A stretch of 64,000 bases of DNA from Plumapathes pennacea (Eukaryota; Cnidaria; Anthozoa; Antipatharia; Myriopathidae): assembly GCA_964036295.1 (NCBI GenBank), contig OZ038463.1:17595069-17659068 (forward strand). The letters run 5' to 3'. The position numbers and the translations under genes were made by a program. Below are positions 23,223 through 34,380 of the stretch, one piece after another. The notes beneath the pieces were generated by a model that saw only the letters and a list, made by a program, of their open reading frames with translations, was not told where the DNA came from and ran no database searches. How positions within the stretch are numbered: position 1 is the first letter of the stretch; each line of letters opens with the position of its first letter.

Positions 23223-26200
23223 TTAGCGAGTTCCGTGAGTGAAACGGATTCGGCATATTCCGTTACCGCTTGAAGGTGCAACGGTTACAACACGGAGGTC
23301 TGAAACGTCATTTAGAAGCCAATATGAGGGTATAGACTCGGTTTCCACAATTACAGGCGCTAGCTTTGCTCCCAGCTGTGGCTTCGTGTCGCGTGAGGTG
23401 TGCGCTACGCGATATGCCAGACACAGGGTGCGCAACTCCTTTACAAAGTAGACTGTCCACAACACGGACTCACCAAAAGAAGTCACCATACACTGCAATT
23501 TGCGGTGAGAGTCTCGCTTGCACGGTGATCTGTCGGCGGACATAGATTTGATAGTAATCTTTGCAGCTTTCCTGGCTGTTTTCTCCCTTCTCATTAGGAC
23601 CATTTGTCTGTGAGCGGCAGTCTTCTTCAGCATGTAGCTCCGCCGGAAGTCTCTCATAAATTGCATGATTGGCCCCCATATTCATGTATCTGTGGACTAT
23701 GTCGCCGAGCAGTTCTTCCTTGGCTGCCTATATTGTATCAAAATAGGGTTGCGTAATTCTTTGGATAAGAGGAAATTAGGAAAAGGTAATTGTAAGACCT
23801 AATGGACTACAATATGTATCGTTTTTAAAATAAAATATATATGTAAAAAAAAAAAGTGAGAAATTGTACCTTTGTTCTGGCATTCAGTGTTACTTCAGAA
23901 AACACCTCTCCCCATGCCATTGCCAAATTAGGACTGTTCCGTACCGCCTCTTTCGCCATCTCAAGTGTGTTTTCTCTGTGCTCCTGAACCCGTTTATGGT
24001 TAAGATGCTTTACCCTTTCTTGCTCCAGCTTCAAAGAAAAAAGGTAGAAGTTGTCGCTTACATGTATGAGCCCGCGTGATCGGTACTGCCGTGCTTCAGT
24101 AACACTAAGAGTCTCTGGGTAATCCGAACAAGAAACCAGGTTGTCGTAGGGCACAGTAATGTAGTTCTGCAACAAAAATAGCTTTGACATTGCCAAGTCG
24201 ACTTTGTTGAGAACTGAATCAGACTCTGTATACAGATTTCTTGCAACGTACTTTCTTTCCGACTTGAGCACTCTGGAAGCAGCCCAGGCACCAACAAACC
24301 GCACTTTTAGCTTTTCCCTGATCATCCATTGCCGACACCGAAAATTCCTCAAAGTTGGTCTGTTCCGAAATGTTCACCGCCTTAGATACAGAGCACAGGA
24401 GAGCCTCAAAGACACTACAAATCAAATCATAGGAGAAACTCAATTCTTCGATGGTCAGGTCGGGTCGTGTATCCCCTCCATCTTCGTCAATGCTGGATAT
24501 ATATGACTTTAACCATCCCCGAAATTCAGCAGTGCTGTGCATTCCCCAAACTTGTGAGCTCACTTGCTTCATTGCTGCTGTAGTAAATCGCGTCTCACTT
24601 ACTGTTTGCCTCATGTACTTGCGCAGATATCCGTAGGACTTGAGCCAAATCATTTGAATAAAAACTTTAGATACTGCAATGTTGTTCAAAGCTCTGTTGA
24701 TGACTCGGTTACATTCTGCTGAAAAGGAGTCCTCGGCCAACTTGGATGTATCTAGTTGGGTTGATATGAGATGGTTGTAGTCAAAATCCGGTGGCGGTTG
24801 GCTTAAAGTGGAGTCGAATTTCTCCATACTCTGAAGAGCGTCTTCCAGGGTGGCGAAAACATCTTGCTGTGAATCCACGTCTACATCCTCAAACATATCG
24901 GTGATGATGTGTTCAATAGAGGAATCTGCCTGGGAGTCGTCCTGATCAGGCAGTTCGTGTTCCAGCGAATTGTTACAACAACGTACACTGTTGTCAAAAT
25001 CAGTACCCTGCAGGTCGCCAATCCGGCCAATCTCCTCTGCGCGATTCTTCACGTGTCTTGGATCAAAATCAAGAACTTGAATGTCGCTTTCTCGGCGTAC
25101 TCGAGATAGAGCGGTATATAAGAGACCTCCAGTAAATTCATGGGTAGAATGGACCACAGCCTTTTCAAGTTGGAGGCCTTGAGCCTTGTGAACGGTGCTG
25201 GCCCAGTTGAGACTCAAAGGAATTTGCGTACGGGACCCGATTTGATTCCCTGCTTGATCTACGTTAGGCCACGAGACTGCCTTCACAAGATACTCTCCAC
25301 CGTCTACTTTAATGAGTGCAGAGCCATCACCGGTCTTTCTAATGAATTCTCCCCTCGTACCGTTATGCACTTTGTCGTTTATGTTGTACAGACACATGAT
25401 AGGCGCTCCTGGTTTGAAGAAGGCATCCTTTCGGGCAGGGCAACGGATACCATTTACGCTGTCCTTGTCTACTGCTGTAAATTTGCACTTCTCGCCACCA
25501 AGATTCTTCAGGCATCTGGCATTATGCTGATCTGCTGACAAACTGTGAAAATATAGATGAACAGCGCCAGAATCATCATCAAGAGGTCGGAAAAGCAGCT
25601 GTAATTCTTGGGCAGTGCCTATTGAACATTTTCCGACTCTCAGGTCTCTTAACACGCTTTTCAGTCTCTCCTGTGACGGATCTTGGCGGTGCAAAACTGA
25701 AAGGACGATCTTATGTGGGAACAAACTCTGGTATAGTGGTGCATGGAACATCATCAGCCCGTCATCAAAGTTGTTGGGAACAGGCTTTAACTGCAACCAA
25801 TCTCCGACAAAAATCACTTGCAATCCACCAAAGGGCTTCTTGTTTCCTCTTACTTTGCATGTCACCGCGTGAAAAAGTTGGAGTACTCTTGCGCTACCCA
25901 TGGAGCACTCGTCCCATATTACGCAATCGACTGCACTTATATCTCTCCGACAGCGATCTCGTGCGACTGCATTCTGGACCACGGTTTTGAATGGAGCTGA
26001 TGCAGTTCCGATCCCCAGAAATGAATGCAGAGTGACAGGCAAATGTTCCGGCATAATATTTTTAAATACTTCGCAAGCAAGTCCCGTCGAGCACAGCACT
26101 TGAACATTTTTGCCGCCACTGCTCAGTCTCTTATACACCTCTGAAATTACTTTAGATTTCCCCGTGCCAGCTTCACCACATATCATGAATCTATGGCTTT

Positions 26201-26252
26201 CCAGAGCTTGAAAAATGCAGTCATGCTGCTCGGGTGTGAAGATCACCTGCAA
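23223..26252 (-). pseudogene. PIF1/RecD-type helicase of a transposon, C-terminus frameshifted
   Basis: The main frame runs from the acceptor TTTTTGCAG|GTG near 26243 down to 24219, about 675 residues. Walker A GEAGTGKS lies near residue 26, Walker B VIWDECSMG near 112, motif III FVGDWLQLKPVP near 150, and motifs V/VI STVHKAQGLQ and LLYTALSRVR near 355-385. These define a superfamily 1B (PIF1/RecD) 5'-3' DNA helicase. The exon opens with a 3' splice site, so an upstream exon should exist. Near 24325 the frame shifts and continues as KLKVRFVGAWAASRVLK to a donor at 23869, then from 23727 (AAKEELLGDIVHRY). A further shift near 23665 leads into MRDFRRSYMLKKTAAHR and an SAP-like ELRTLCLAYRVAHTSRDTK. 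The last 50 bases overlap the convergent P-like transposase. Confidence 0.75.
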
Positions 26253-26431
26253 AAAGTTATTGCTTTCGATTCATTGTTGTAATATTAACGCTGATAAATG
26301 TGTTTGCATATTCGAGACTAAAATCTGTGCAGATGAATGAAGTCGGACAAAAATCGTACAATTAACCGAGGTTTCATGGTTATGCAGTTTTACATCTACT
26401 TAATCTATGCTTGAACGATAAAGTGTGTGTT

Positions 26432-28505
26432 TCACATCATAATAAGAACTGGCACAATTGATGTGATGGGATTAGGTGGATCATTTTCCCCATTTGATTT
26501 GCAAGCCTGGTAAACAATTTGTCGAGGATAAAACTGGGATGGCCAGTCACCAGGCATTAAAACTACAAACTTTGAAAGGTACTCTTTAAGGTGACTTTGC
26601 AAAACAATTTCAAAAGCAGCCTCATAATTTTCTCTGGACTTGAGTGGTAACTTTACAAAATCCACAAGGTGCACATCATTAAAAGAACGCATACTTCTCA
26701 CTGAGGCAGAAGCATGATAATCATGAGCTTCCAAACGCTGCCTCTCCATAAGTGGATCAAAAAATAAAACAGCCAATTCAGGCATTGTGGAAGCAAATGT
26801 ACTTGATAATTTGTTCAAAAAAGGCTGTGTAGAAACAAAAGAAGTCAGTGCATCCACATTGACACCAGAAGGATTGTGGATTTCGTTTGCACTTAGAAAA
26901 GGAATAGCCTTGATCTCTTTGACAATCTTCACAATGATAGTGCAGAAATTATCTGCAACTGAAGTAGTTAAATCTTTTGGGCGTCTTTTTGTATGAATCT
27001 TGGTGTAGTCATCAATCATTAAAATAATTAAACTTTGATTTTGGATGGCAGTTTGAATAATTTGATTAAAAACTTCCAGACGACTTTTGGCAAATTGAGA
27101 GATGTTTCTTCTCACCACTCTTGAAGAGCAGGCAGTGCCTATGTTTCTTTGGGTGTCAATGCCTTCATCTGTAAGGTGACACAGTTTCAAGAATAGGGCA
27201 TTGTCTTTTTGAAAGGAATCACATTTTTGAGAGAGGCAGAAACATAACTGATAAAGAATGGAAACAGTTCGCCTCTTGTTTAACTCAAGCCTGTCTTTAG
27301 AATGACGCCCAGAACTTACAGAACTTAAAATAAAATTGAAAACGTTTCCAGCCCCAGCTGCCAAGCAAAATTGGTAAAATTTATGTGGGTCATAAATTGA
27401 GGATTTTTGATTTGTGCCATGAATATGCAAATATTTTTGCAGACGCTGGATTTCTTCAGTGTAATATTGTCCTAAAAGAAATAAACAAGAACTAATGAGT
27501 AAGAGTTCATAACTGATGTTTATTCATATTATTTTGTCATGTGTGTTATTAACTTGATGAAAATCATGCCACAGTGCTAATTTAAAATCGTTTTCACAAG
27601 TTAACACATTTAAATTTTTGAACACTTGCTATTTTGTCTAAGCCACTGAAATGCAGTGGATATTCTGTGAGTACTCTGATCCCATCAAAATTCTTCATGC
27701 TCTCAGGTGTTATATAGTGTTTTTTGTTTATAGTGTAACTGGGTTGTTATTTTGCATATAGTTTTAGCTTGTTGAATTCCTCAGACGCACACAAACATGC
27801 AGGTAGTAACAAGGTAATCTTGTTGAACATGTTCTGTCATGTGTATTTCAAAAACAGTGTCAAAACAACTCATTATTGTTAGCCATTTAAAAATTACTGT
27901 ACATAGTTTGTACTTACAATACAGCTGAGAGCCACCTCAACCGCTAGTACAATATACATTTGATACTTTCCGCTCGAAATACAATTTAACCAACACAAAA
28001 ACACAGTGTAATATTGTAAACAATAGAGAAATAAAACAAACAGAACATTATCTTACCGGTCAGTTTCAAGAAGCTGGGTGTCGCATCCCCTCCTGGTCTC
28101 TCATTCTCTTTTCCTTTCAAATTAATTATCGCAAACAATACGTTATTCTTGAAGTTCTTTAGACAAGAAGTGAGTCAAAAAATATCCACACCTTCAACTC
28201 CTTCCTCCTCGTGGTGTTCTCCTTCCTTTCCTGTGTCAAGTTAAACACAGAACGTTAGGAAAAATGTTTCTGGCAGTTAAGAAAGCTACTACACCACAGG
28301 TACTTGGAAATAATTGGAACTATTGTTGGAAAACATACGTACCTTCCTCAGAGTTTTTAAAAAGCTCTTCTGGAACTGCCGGACTAGAGCGTCTCTCAGC
28401 GCAGTAACACTTTCTGCAAATACACTTTCCCGAACCCGTTTTCGTAAAGGGAGAGGGAGAGCTTTTTCTCCCACAAACGAAACAACCGACTTTCGAACGG
28501 AACAT
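26432..28505 (-). CDS. Transposon protein with N-terminal Cys-rich finger, four exons
   Basis: Probable exons on the minus strand: 28505-28343, 28230-28192, 28113-28057 and 27471-26432. All three introns are phase 1 and each junction makes a Gly codon, so the model is strongly self-consistent. The protein of about 431 residues starts MFRSKVGCFVCG, with CFVCG and CICRKC as a probable zinc finger. After a short acidic linker comes GQYYTEEIQRLQKYLHIHG and a large domain with LIILMIDDYTKIHTKRRP and VVLMPGDWPSQFYPRQIVYQ. I recall similar proteins as multicopy transposon products in cnidarians, possibly RNase H-fold (DUF6589-like), but cannot verify this. It ends abruptly at VPVLIMM and stop, which looks truncated. 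The helicase lies 180 bases downstream on the same strand. Confidence 0.6.
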
Positions 28506-28510
28506 TTTTT

Positions 28511-28568
28511 AAATTTCCTCACAATGGGAAGGTACTCCGAAGAGCTTCTTCCCATTGTGAAGAAATTT
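28511..28568. repeat. Hairpin just upstream of the finger-gene start codon
   Basis: AAATTTCCTCACAATGGGAA (28511-28530) pairs with 28548-28568 through 21-bp arms with one mismatch and a 16-base loop. It lies immediately 5' of the ATG at 28505 in the minus-strand gene. An alternative ATG within the hairpin is in another frame. Confidence 0.6.
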
Positions 28569-28739
28569 TCGCGGCACTCGTACTTTTAGAGACGCCGCCG
28601 CCAATTTTCCCGCCCAAAACAGACGCGGCTGCCATTGAAAACGAATTGATTTCAGAACAAGTCATCATTCTCTGAGTTTTTGTCAGGCAATGATCTCTCA
28701 TTCGAAAACAAATCGGCGGCCATGTTTGTCTCAGATCTC

Positions 28740-28922
28740 ATTATTTGCGCATGCGTTTGTCTATAGTGAATTGACCAATCAGACAATAGTCTCCTTTGTT
28801 AAACGCAAGACCAAACGTGAATTACTTTGGCTTCCAATTGGCTGAACTGTTTTCTCTCAGTCTCTGTGATTGGCCTGTGTGATTACTTTGGTTTTGGTTT
28901 TCGACAGTCATCCGAAAACGGC
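28740..28922. mobile_element. Partial MITE related to 8310-8645
   Basis: The right part shares GATTACTTTGGTTTTGGTTT and CGACAGTCATCCGAAAACGG (then CTCT) with the right end of the MITE at 8310-8645. No matching left end was found, so this copy is truncated or rearranged. It abuts the Helitron-type sequence that follows. Confidence 0.5.
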
Positions 28923-29000
28923 TCTAACAGAGAAATTAGACTTGAACGAAGCATTTAGATTTGAACGAAGCAACAATATATCGTAGCTACGTTCACGAAA

Positions 29001-29669
29001 ATGGAAAACTTAACTGAAAAACTTGAAACACAACAGTCTCGCGAAGCTCGTCTTCAAATGAGAAGGGAACAGGCACGAGCAAGGCGAAATCGTGAAACGA
29101 GCGAACAACGCCAAATTCGTCTCGAGAAAAGGCGACAATCCTGTTATGATCGACAACATCATAAAAAGAATCGTGCCGAAGAAACGACTCCGCAAAGAAA
29201 ACAGCGCATGAATGCCGATCGAAAGCGACATGAACAGAAGCGGAAAACGCAGAAAACTCCGCAAAGAGAATCCAATCGCCAGCGAGTAGCTTCTCGACGT
29301 GGCAATGAATCGTCTGAACGGAGTACCCGCAGGCTTCAAGCTCAAAATGAAGCCAACACTCGACGCCGACAACAGCGTGCTGCAGTTATCGAAGAACGTC
29401 GCAGCCAAAAACAACAATATTTGCATAACCGTGGATGGGCAAATCCAGAAATTCCTCCATTCCACGAACAAGAATGGGTGCGGGAAGAACTCACTGCCTT
29501 TCACAGCTTTGAGGAAAATCTCCGACACTTACGCTGCAAGGTATGCAGAGAAACATGGCCGATCACCAACCAAAGTGTGCCCGAGCTAGCGTGGGTACAA
29601 AGGTCATGTCCTCAACTTGCCACAGGATGTTCAGGGATTTCTCAGCACTCTTCCAGCCAATGTGAGTGA
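29001..29669 (+). pseudogene. Helitron-type protein N-terminus (fragment)
   Basis: The 222-residue frame opens with ATG after CGTTCACGAAA. About 150 residues are extremely Arg/Gln/Glu-rich (REARLQMRREQARARRNRE), followed by WVREELTAFHSFEENLRHLR and CKVCRETWP. This arrangement is typical of N-termini of Helitron replication proteins before the helitron_like_N domain (recalled family knowledge). The frame shifts near 29530-29580: the +1 frame continues AEKHGRSPTKVCP. No Rep or helicase domain follows, so this is a decayed or internally deleted copy. The second copy at 55894 confirms the start. Confidence 0.6.
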
Positions 29670-31760
29670 TCTGCCTGCTCTTATCATCAGGAAGCAAGGG
29701 GCAGGTAAGAATTGAAAACTATTCTGTATGGCTTTTATAGTTGTATTTATATTTTTGACCTCGCTGTGTATTGATGGCCAAGTTTGCACAATTACGCATT
29801 AATTGCAATTCGGCCATTCTTTGTCATTGTTTCTTTTCAATAAAGAACAGTTAAACAAAGAATGCATGGTGAAATTTTGTTTAATTTGAATTCCTGCTTA
29901 ATCAGACCACTGATTGTGTTTTGTTATTATTTGCTGCATTTTTATACACAAGGATCGAAGAGAACACAATACTGTATACATGTGTTTGTACTTTGATTTA
30001 CCATTGCAAAAGCTGTAGTTTGTGTTTTTTAGAATATTTGCCAATTTTTACTACAGTATCAGTGCCTAATTAATTTACAGTGATTTATGATCTATGCAGT
30101 GAAGTTTCTTTAGCTGTCCATATGATGATGTGCATTTGTTTTTATGCCATGTACACTTGATATTATGCTCGGGGATAACCAAAAACATTTATAGCAGTGT
30201 TTTGAGGAAAGAATTGGCCTCTATTATCAGGACAACAAGTATTTATTTACAGTGCGCCAGTTCCTTTGCAGCATCCTTCCAAGATTTATGTCAATTGTGG
30301 ATGAATAGTACAGGTTAGCTATGAAAGTGCATTGTATTGTGTACATCATGTGAATTATCTTATTAATCCACTTAAGACTTGGTGCCTTTTCTGATTTTTG
30401 TAGGAGCAAAGAAAGAGGTTCCTTGGCTAAACTTACACTTCGGTCCAAGTGGAAGTTCAATTTCTATGTTGTTTATAGGTAAGTACTGTATAATAAATTT
30501 GCAACAATATGTACCAAAGACAAAAACCTGAACATGTGTTTTCATCTCCAAAGATCATGCTAAAGGAAATGTTAAAGTGAAGGAATCATGCTGAGAAGCC
30601 AACTCCTGTGCTGTTTAGGTATCCTCATATATACCAAGTCACTGACATCATGAAAGTGTAAGATTGTCAGGAGCTAAAAATGAACTCAATGCTGATGTGT
30701 ACAACCCGATTGTCTGGTCCAACAAGAATGCCAAAGGAAAATGTTCTCAAAAACATTGGCCTGTATATTCTGTATATTCTGTTGAGTACGCCACAAAAAA
30801 TATTTCGGTATATCTGTATGTTTTCTTAAAATTTGGAATGGTACTGTACTGTGCTCAAGTGGATGACATGCTCAGAGCCAAATATTTTTTCTATGTGTAC
30901 CTTTTTGACACAAGGTTTTGTTATTTACTTATTTGTTAGAGGGTTGTTTGCTTTTTATGCAGGAAAACTTCAGTGCAGCTATGTAATATAAGTGGCAATA
31001 ACATGTGAGTATATAAGGCCAGCACCAAGGTAGACAGTAACCAATGTTGTAACAACAAGTTTAAACCCTTTCACACCTAAGAGTGATCAAATTCAATTTT
31101 CTCCTTCAGTTGAAAGTGTACTGTATTGTACAGTATAGAGAATATATAGCTTTTTGTACCTTTTTGGTTAAGTGAATGCTGACTAAACTGTCACTTCTAA
31201 CTACATAATTTATTTTATATTATTTGTATTTTGAAAAAGCTGAGAGATTCTGCATTTAGGCTTGGGAGTGAAAGGGTTGTTTACCTGTATTAAGTTCATG
31301 ATAGTTATTATTCCTTTATCCTCCAAGGGATTGTGCTCCTGCATGCTTTTGGTTGGAGAGTACATTCCTACTTTTTCCTACAAGGTTTTGGGTTTTCGTA
31401 CCAGGCAAGAGCACTTGATGAAGCTTATATAACACAAATGTATGATAAAAAGGGCACACAATGATTAGTGTGCTGTATGATGATGATGACAATAAGATTA
31501 AGAATAAAAAAATTGATGCTGATATATATGTTGTTTTCTTATTGGGTCAGAGCTTAGTAACACAAAGTTACTATATTTCAGACCACTCTTTTTCTCCTTT
31601 AAGTGTTCAGCACTTGGTATAGTACAAGTAGTAAAACGTTATTTTAATACGCTTGCCCCATCAACTACAACAAGCTGGTTACATCAAAGGTCGTATAGAA
31701 TAGACACATTACTTCTATGTTTATTTTTTTGTGTCGAAACTTCTAATATATGCCAGTGCA
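29670..31760. other. Non-coding interior of the Helitron-type copy
   Basis: AT-rich sequence with no supported gene. The short open frames here show no domain or conserved composition. Confidence 0.5.
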
Positions 31761-31863
31761 GGACGGAGTGAGGGGGTATCTGCGATTATCGTATTTCTAG
31801 TATATATATTATCAAATAAGTGTAGTGTTTCTTTAGTTCGTAAATAATTTTTAATACTAACTC

Positions 31864-32624
31864 ATGCCCATTAAATATCCCTGCTCTGCATGTCATTTCA
31901 ACGTCCACAACAATCACAGAGCAATTTTCTGCGATATCTGTCACCTTTGGACTCACCTTAAATGCACACCCTTTTCTCCTAATGATTACACTAACTTAAC
32001 CAATTCTACTGAACCTTGGTACTGTTCCTCATGCATATCAACTATTTTCCCTTTTAACCACTTTGAGAATGATACTGATTTTTACTTTCCATTTTTGACT
32101 TTAATTCTACCCCTTGCTTTGATTCCGAACTGCTCAAAAACAAGTGCTTCAACCCATTTCTTGATGATCCTGACTCTCGTCACCTACTAAACCCAGACAT
32201 TGATCCAGACTCCAATACCTTTGATAACAATTCGAATGTTCTTTCTAACTGTATTTATCTTACCTCAAAGGAATTTAATAACATTCCCTTTCCTTCTCCC
32301 ATCGACTCATTCTCTCTATTTCACATTAATATTCGAAGTTTAAAAAAACATTCTGACGACCTTACAGAGTTTCTCTCAACTTTAGATCTATACCTCTTTC
32401 TCAACTATTGGAATCACTGAAACTTGGCTAGATAATTCTACCAAGGATCTATATAATATTCCTGGGTACACCTTTCTTGCAAGCTCTAGACAGTATAAAA
32501 TAGGTGGTGGTGTTGGACTCTATATTAAGTCAAATTTAAGCATGAAGCCCCACACTGACCTACAATCTTCTGACACCAAAGTTTATGAATCCATCTTTGC
32601 TGAAATTCTTCAGCCTAATGGTAA
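31864..32624 (+). pseudogene. Retroelement PHD finger and N-terminal endonuclease
   Basis: The first frame encodes YPCSACHFNVHNNHRAIFCD, then H, C and CSSC, a PHD/zinc-finger pattern used by CR1-like elements. A frameshift near 32110 is followed by LFHINIRSLKKH and, after another shift near 32395, GITETWLDNS and GGGVGLYIKSNL. These are the SLN/R, E and G motifs of the apurinic-like endonuclease that nicks the target. The frame is cut at 32624 by the Helitron-like insertion. Confidence 0.75.
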
Positions 32625-32961
32625 CTAGACTGGCCTTGCCAGTGAGCTCGCGGCGTGAGTTGGGTCGAGACCAGAATATAAAATGGAAAGTAGGGGACAA
32701 GAGCGGAACTCCCAAGAGAGACTTCCAATTTCTCACCATAAAAATATCACACAGTATAGAGAACTTGGCTTTTGACACCTTGCTCTTTTGACACCTTGAT
32801 TAAACTAAAAATTATTATTACAACACTCATACACTTGCTTCTTAAAGGTTGAGCGACCCTGCATCTTGAGAATGCGTGACATATCTTTTTATGCACAATC
32901 GATTTTGACAGTTTGACCTTGACTCATATTTCTAATCAGAGGCCACGATTAATCCAGCCTT

Positions 32962-34230
32962 CGCTTCACTACTTATGTGTTTTCTTTTCTTAACTCAATA
33001 CGTTTCTTCTATCAGGCTTTCGAGTATTCGTGCTCTGTAACAAATATAAAATTGAAAGCGAGGAATGTCACACGAGAGATGTTTACAATATTATTGCGCT
33101 TTTGTTCACAGTGTGTTCAGTCATTTGTGACTGCAAACTCAATCCTCAGAATTATTTCGGTGTATTTTTCATTTCTGGTATTTAATGAACATTGCGAAAC
33201 AAAGACTACATGATCGAATGAAAGAAACACTTCAACAGGCAATGTACGATACGCAGAAGAATTTTATGAGGCAACAGATGTCATGTACAGAGTAAGGCAT
33301 AAAGCGTCATTGTTTTACGGCTAAAGCTCACCGTAGCTTTGGTTTCTGTTTTCGCCCTGTTATCTTCCCAAAAGTATTTCGTGTCGCCACAGAAAGTTTC
33401 GTCGGGACTAAATACTTATCGGCGACAGAGATATTTGCAATACCCCAGAAGTACCATCAAACATTTGTTTACGGCTATTAATTCTCAAAGCTTGTGCGGT
33501 GAACGCGAGCCAAAATCTTTTCCTAAAATCCAGTTTATCCATGCCTATTCCACAGAGCCAAATGGCGTTGAATTTGAATGGGATGCAGTTTACTTTTTCG
33601 CTTCACTACTTATATGTTTTCTTTTATTAACTCAATACGTTTCTTTCTATCAGGCTTTCGAGTATTCGTGCTCTGTAAGAAATATAAAATTGAAAGCGAG
33701 GAATGTCACACGAGAGATGTTTACACTATTATTGCGCTTTTGTTCACAGTGTGTTCAGTCCATTTGTGACTGCAAACTCAATCCTCAGAATTATTTCGGT
33801 GTATTTTTCATTTCTGGTATTCACTGACCATTGCGAAACAAAGGCTACATGATCGAATGAAAGAAACACTTCAACAGGCAATGTACGATACGCAGAAGAA
33901 TTTTATGAGGCAACAGATGTCATGTACAGAGTAAAGCATAAAGCGTCATTGTTTTACGGCTACAGCTCACCGTAGCTTTGGTTTCTGCTTTCGCCCTGTT
34001 ATCTTCCCAAAAGTATTTCGTGTCGCCACAGAAAGTTTCGTCGGGACTAAATATTTATCGGCGACAGCGGTACCATCAAATATTTGTTTACGGCTATTCT
34101 CAAAGCTTCCGCGGTGAACGCGAGCCAAAATCGTTCCCGAAAATCCAGTTTATCCGTGCCTATTCCACAGAGCCAAATGGTGTTGAGTTTGGATGGGATG
34201 CAGTTAACTTTTACACACAAGTAACGAGCA
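32962..34230 (-). repeat. Two tandem units of about 635 bp inside Helitron-like copy A
   Basis: The units start at the TTCGCTTCACTACTTAT words near 32962 and 33597. They share long identical stretches such as GTCACACGAGAGATGTTTAC and CAACAGGCAATGTACGATAC. The same tandem arrangement occurs in copies B and C, so the duplication predates dispersal. Confidence 0.85.
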
Positions 34231-34380
34231 ATTCACTGGCCACATCTCGAGTTGTTTAGCGAAGTCAATTACGTCTTCGCCCAGCACGTGATAATATGAA
34301 CCAATCACCGTGTGCTGATCCTCGACCCACAAAAAGGAAAAAATAAAAAATAAAAAACCTCCATTTTTAAGAGCGGCTCT

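Larger units (their letters stand above)
17889..23273 (+). pseudogene. P-element/THAP9-like transposase, nine exons, disrupted
   Basis: Probable exons: 17889-17953, 18034-19099, 19272-19367, 21000-21138, 21290-21386, 21490-21655, 21877-22021, 22189-22443 and 22673-23273. Junction phases agree throughout. Features of the P-element RNase H-like transposase are present: GGLIFDEMTIQ (first Asp), LAVMVDCKHNFKKIRNNL (second Asp plus the K/RN signature) and VLVNQDVLENIFCQVRG (Glu in the NQDxLENxFxQxR motif). These functional assignments are family knowledge; the motifs are seen. The N-terminus lacks an obvious THAP zinc finger, and a Lys/Glu-rich, coiled-coil-like stretch lies near 18860-19060. Two lesions break the frame: a 61-bp insertion at 18559 and a roughly 2-base deletion near 22850. 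The enzyme would cut and move DNA but is probably inactive here. Confidence 0.8.
28925..31800 (+). mobile_element. Helitron-type element with 5' coding fragment
   Basis: The start AGAGAAATTAGA(C/T)TTGAACGAAG is shared with the second copy near 55826. The end GAGTGAGGGGGTAT(C/A)TGCG followed by ATTATCGTATTTCTAG, at 31763-31800, is shared with 57069-57105. The terminal CTAG followed by T fits the CTRR-T rule for Helitron 3' ends, and TGCGATTATCGTA is a small imperfect hairpin before it. The element contains the coding fragment at 29001. Most of 29670-31760 has no recognisable coding sequence. Confidence 0.55.

Noticed and set aside
22881-23666. Minus-strand open frame over the transposase C-terminus (22881-23216)
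   Set aside because: Antisense shadow of the transposase exon. Only the part beyond about 23223 has features matching the helicase C-terminus.
33339-33827. Open frame of 162 codons in the 635-bp units, with related frames in copies A, B and C
   Set aside because: The frames are similar because the DNA copies are nearly identical. Composition looks non-coding and no domain is seen.
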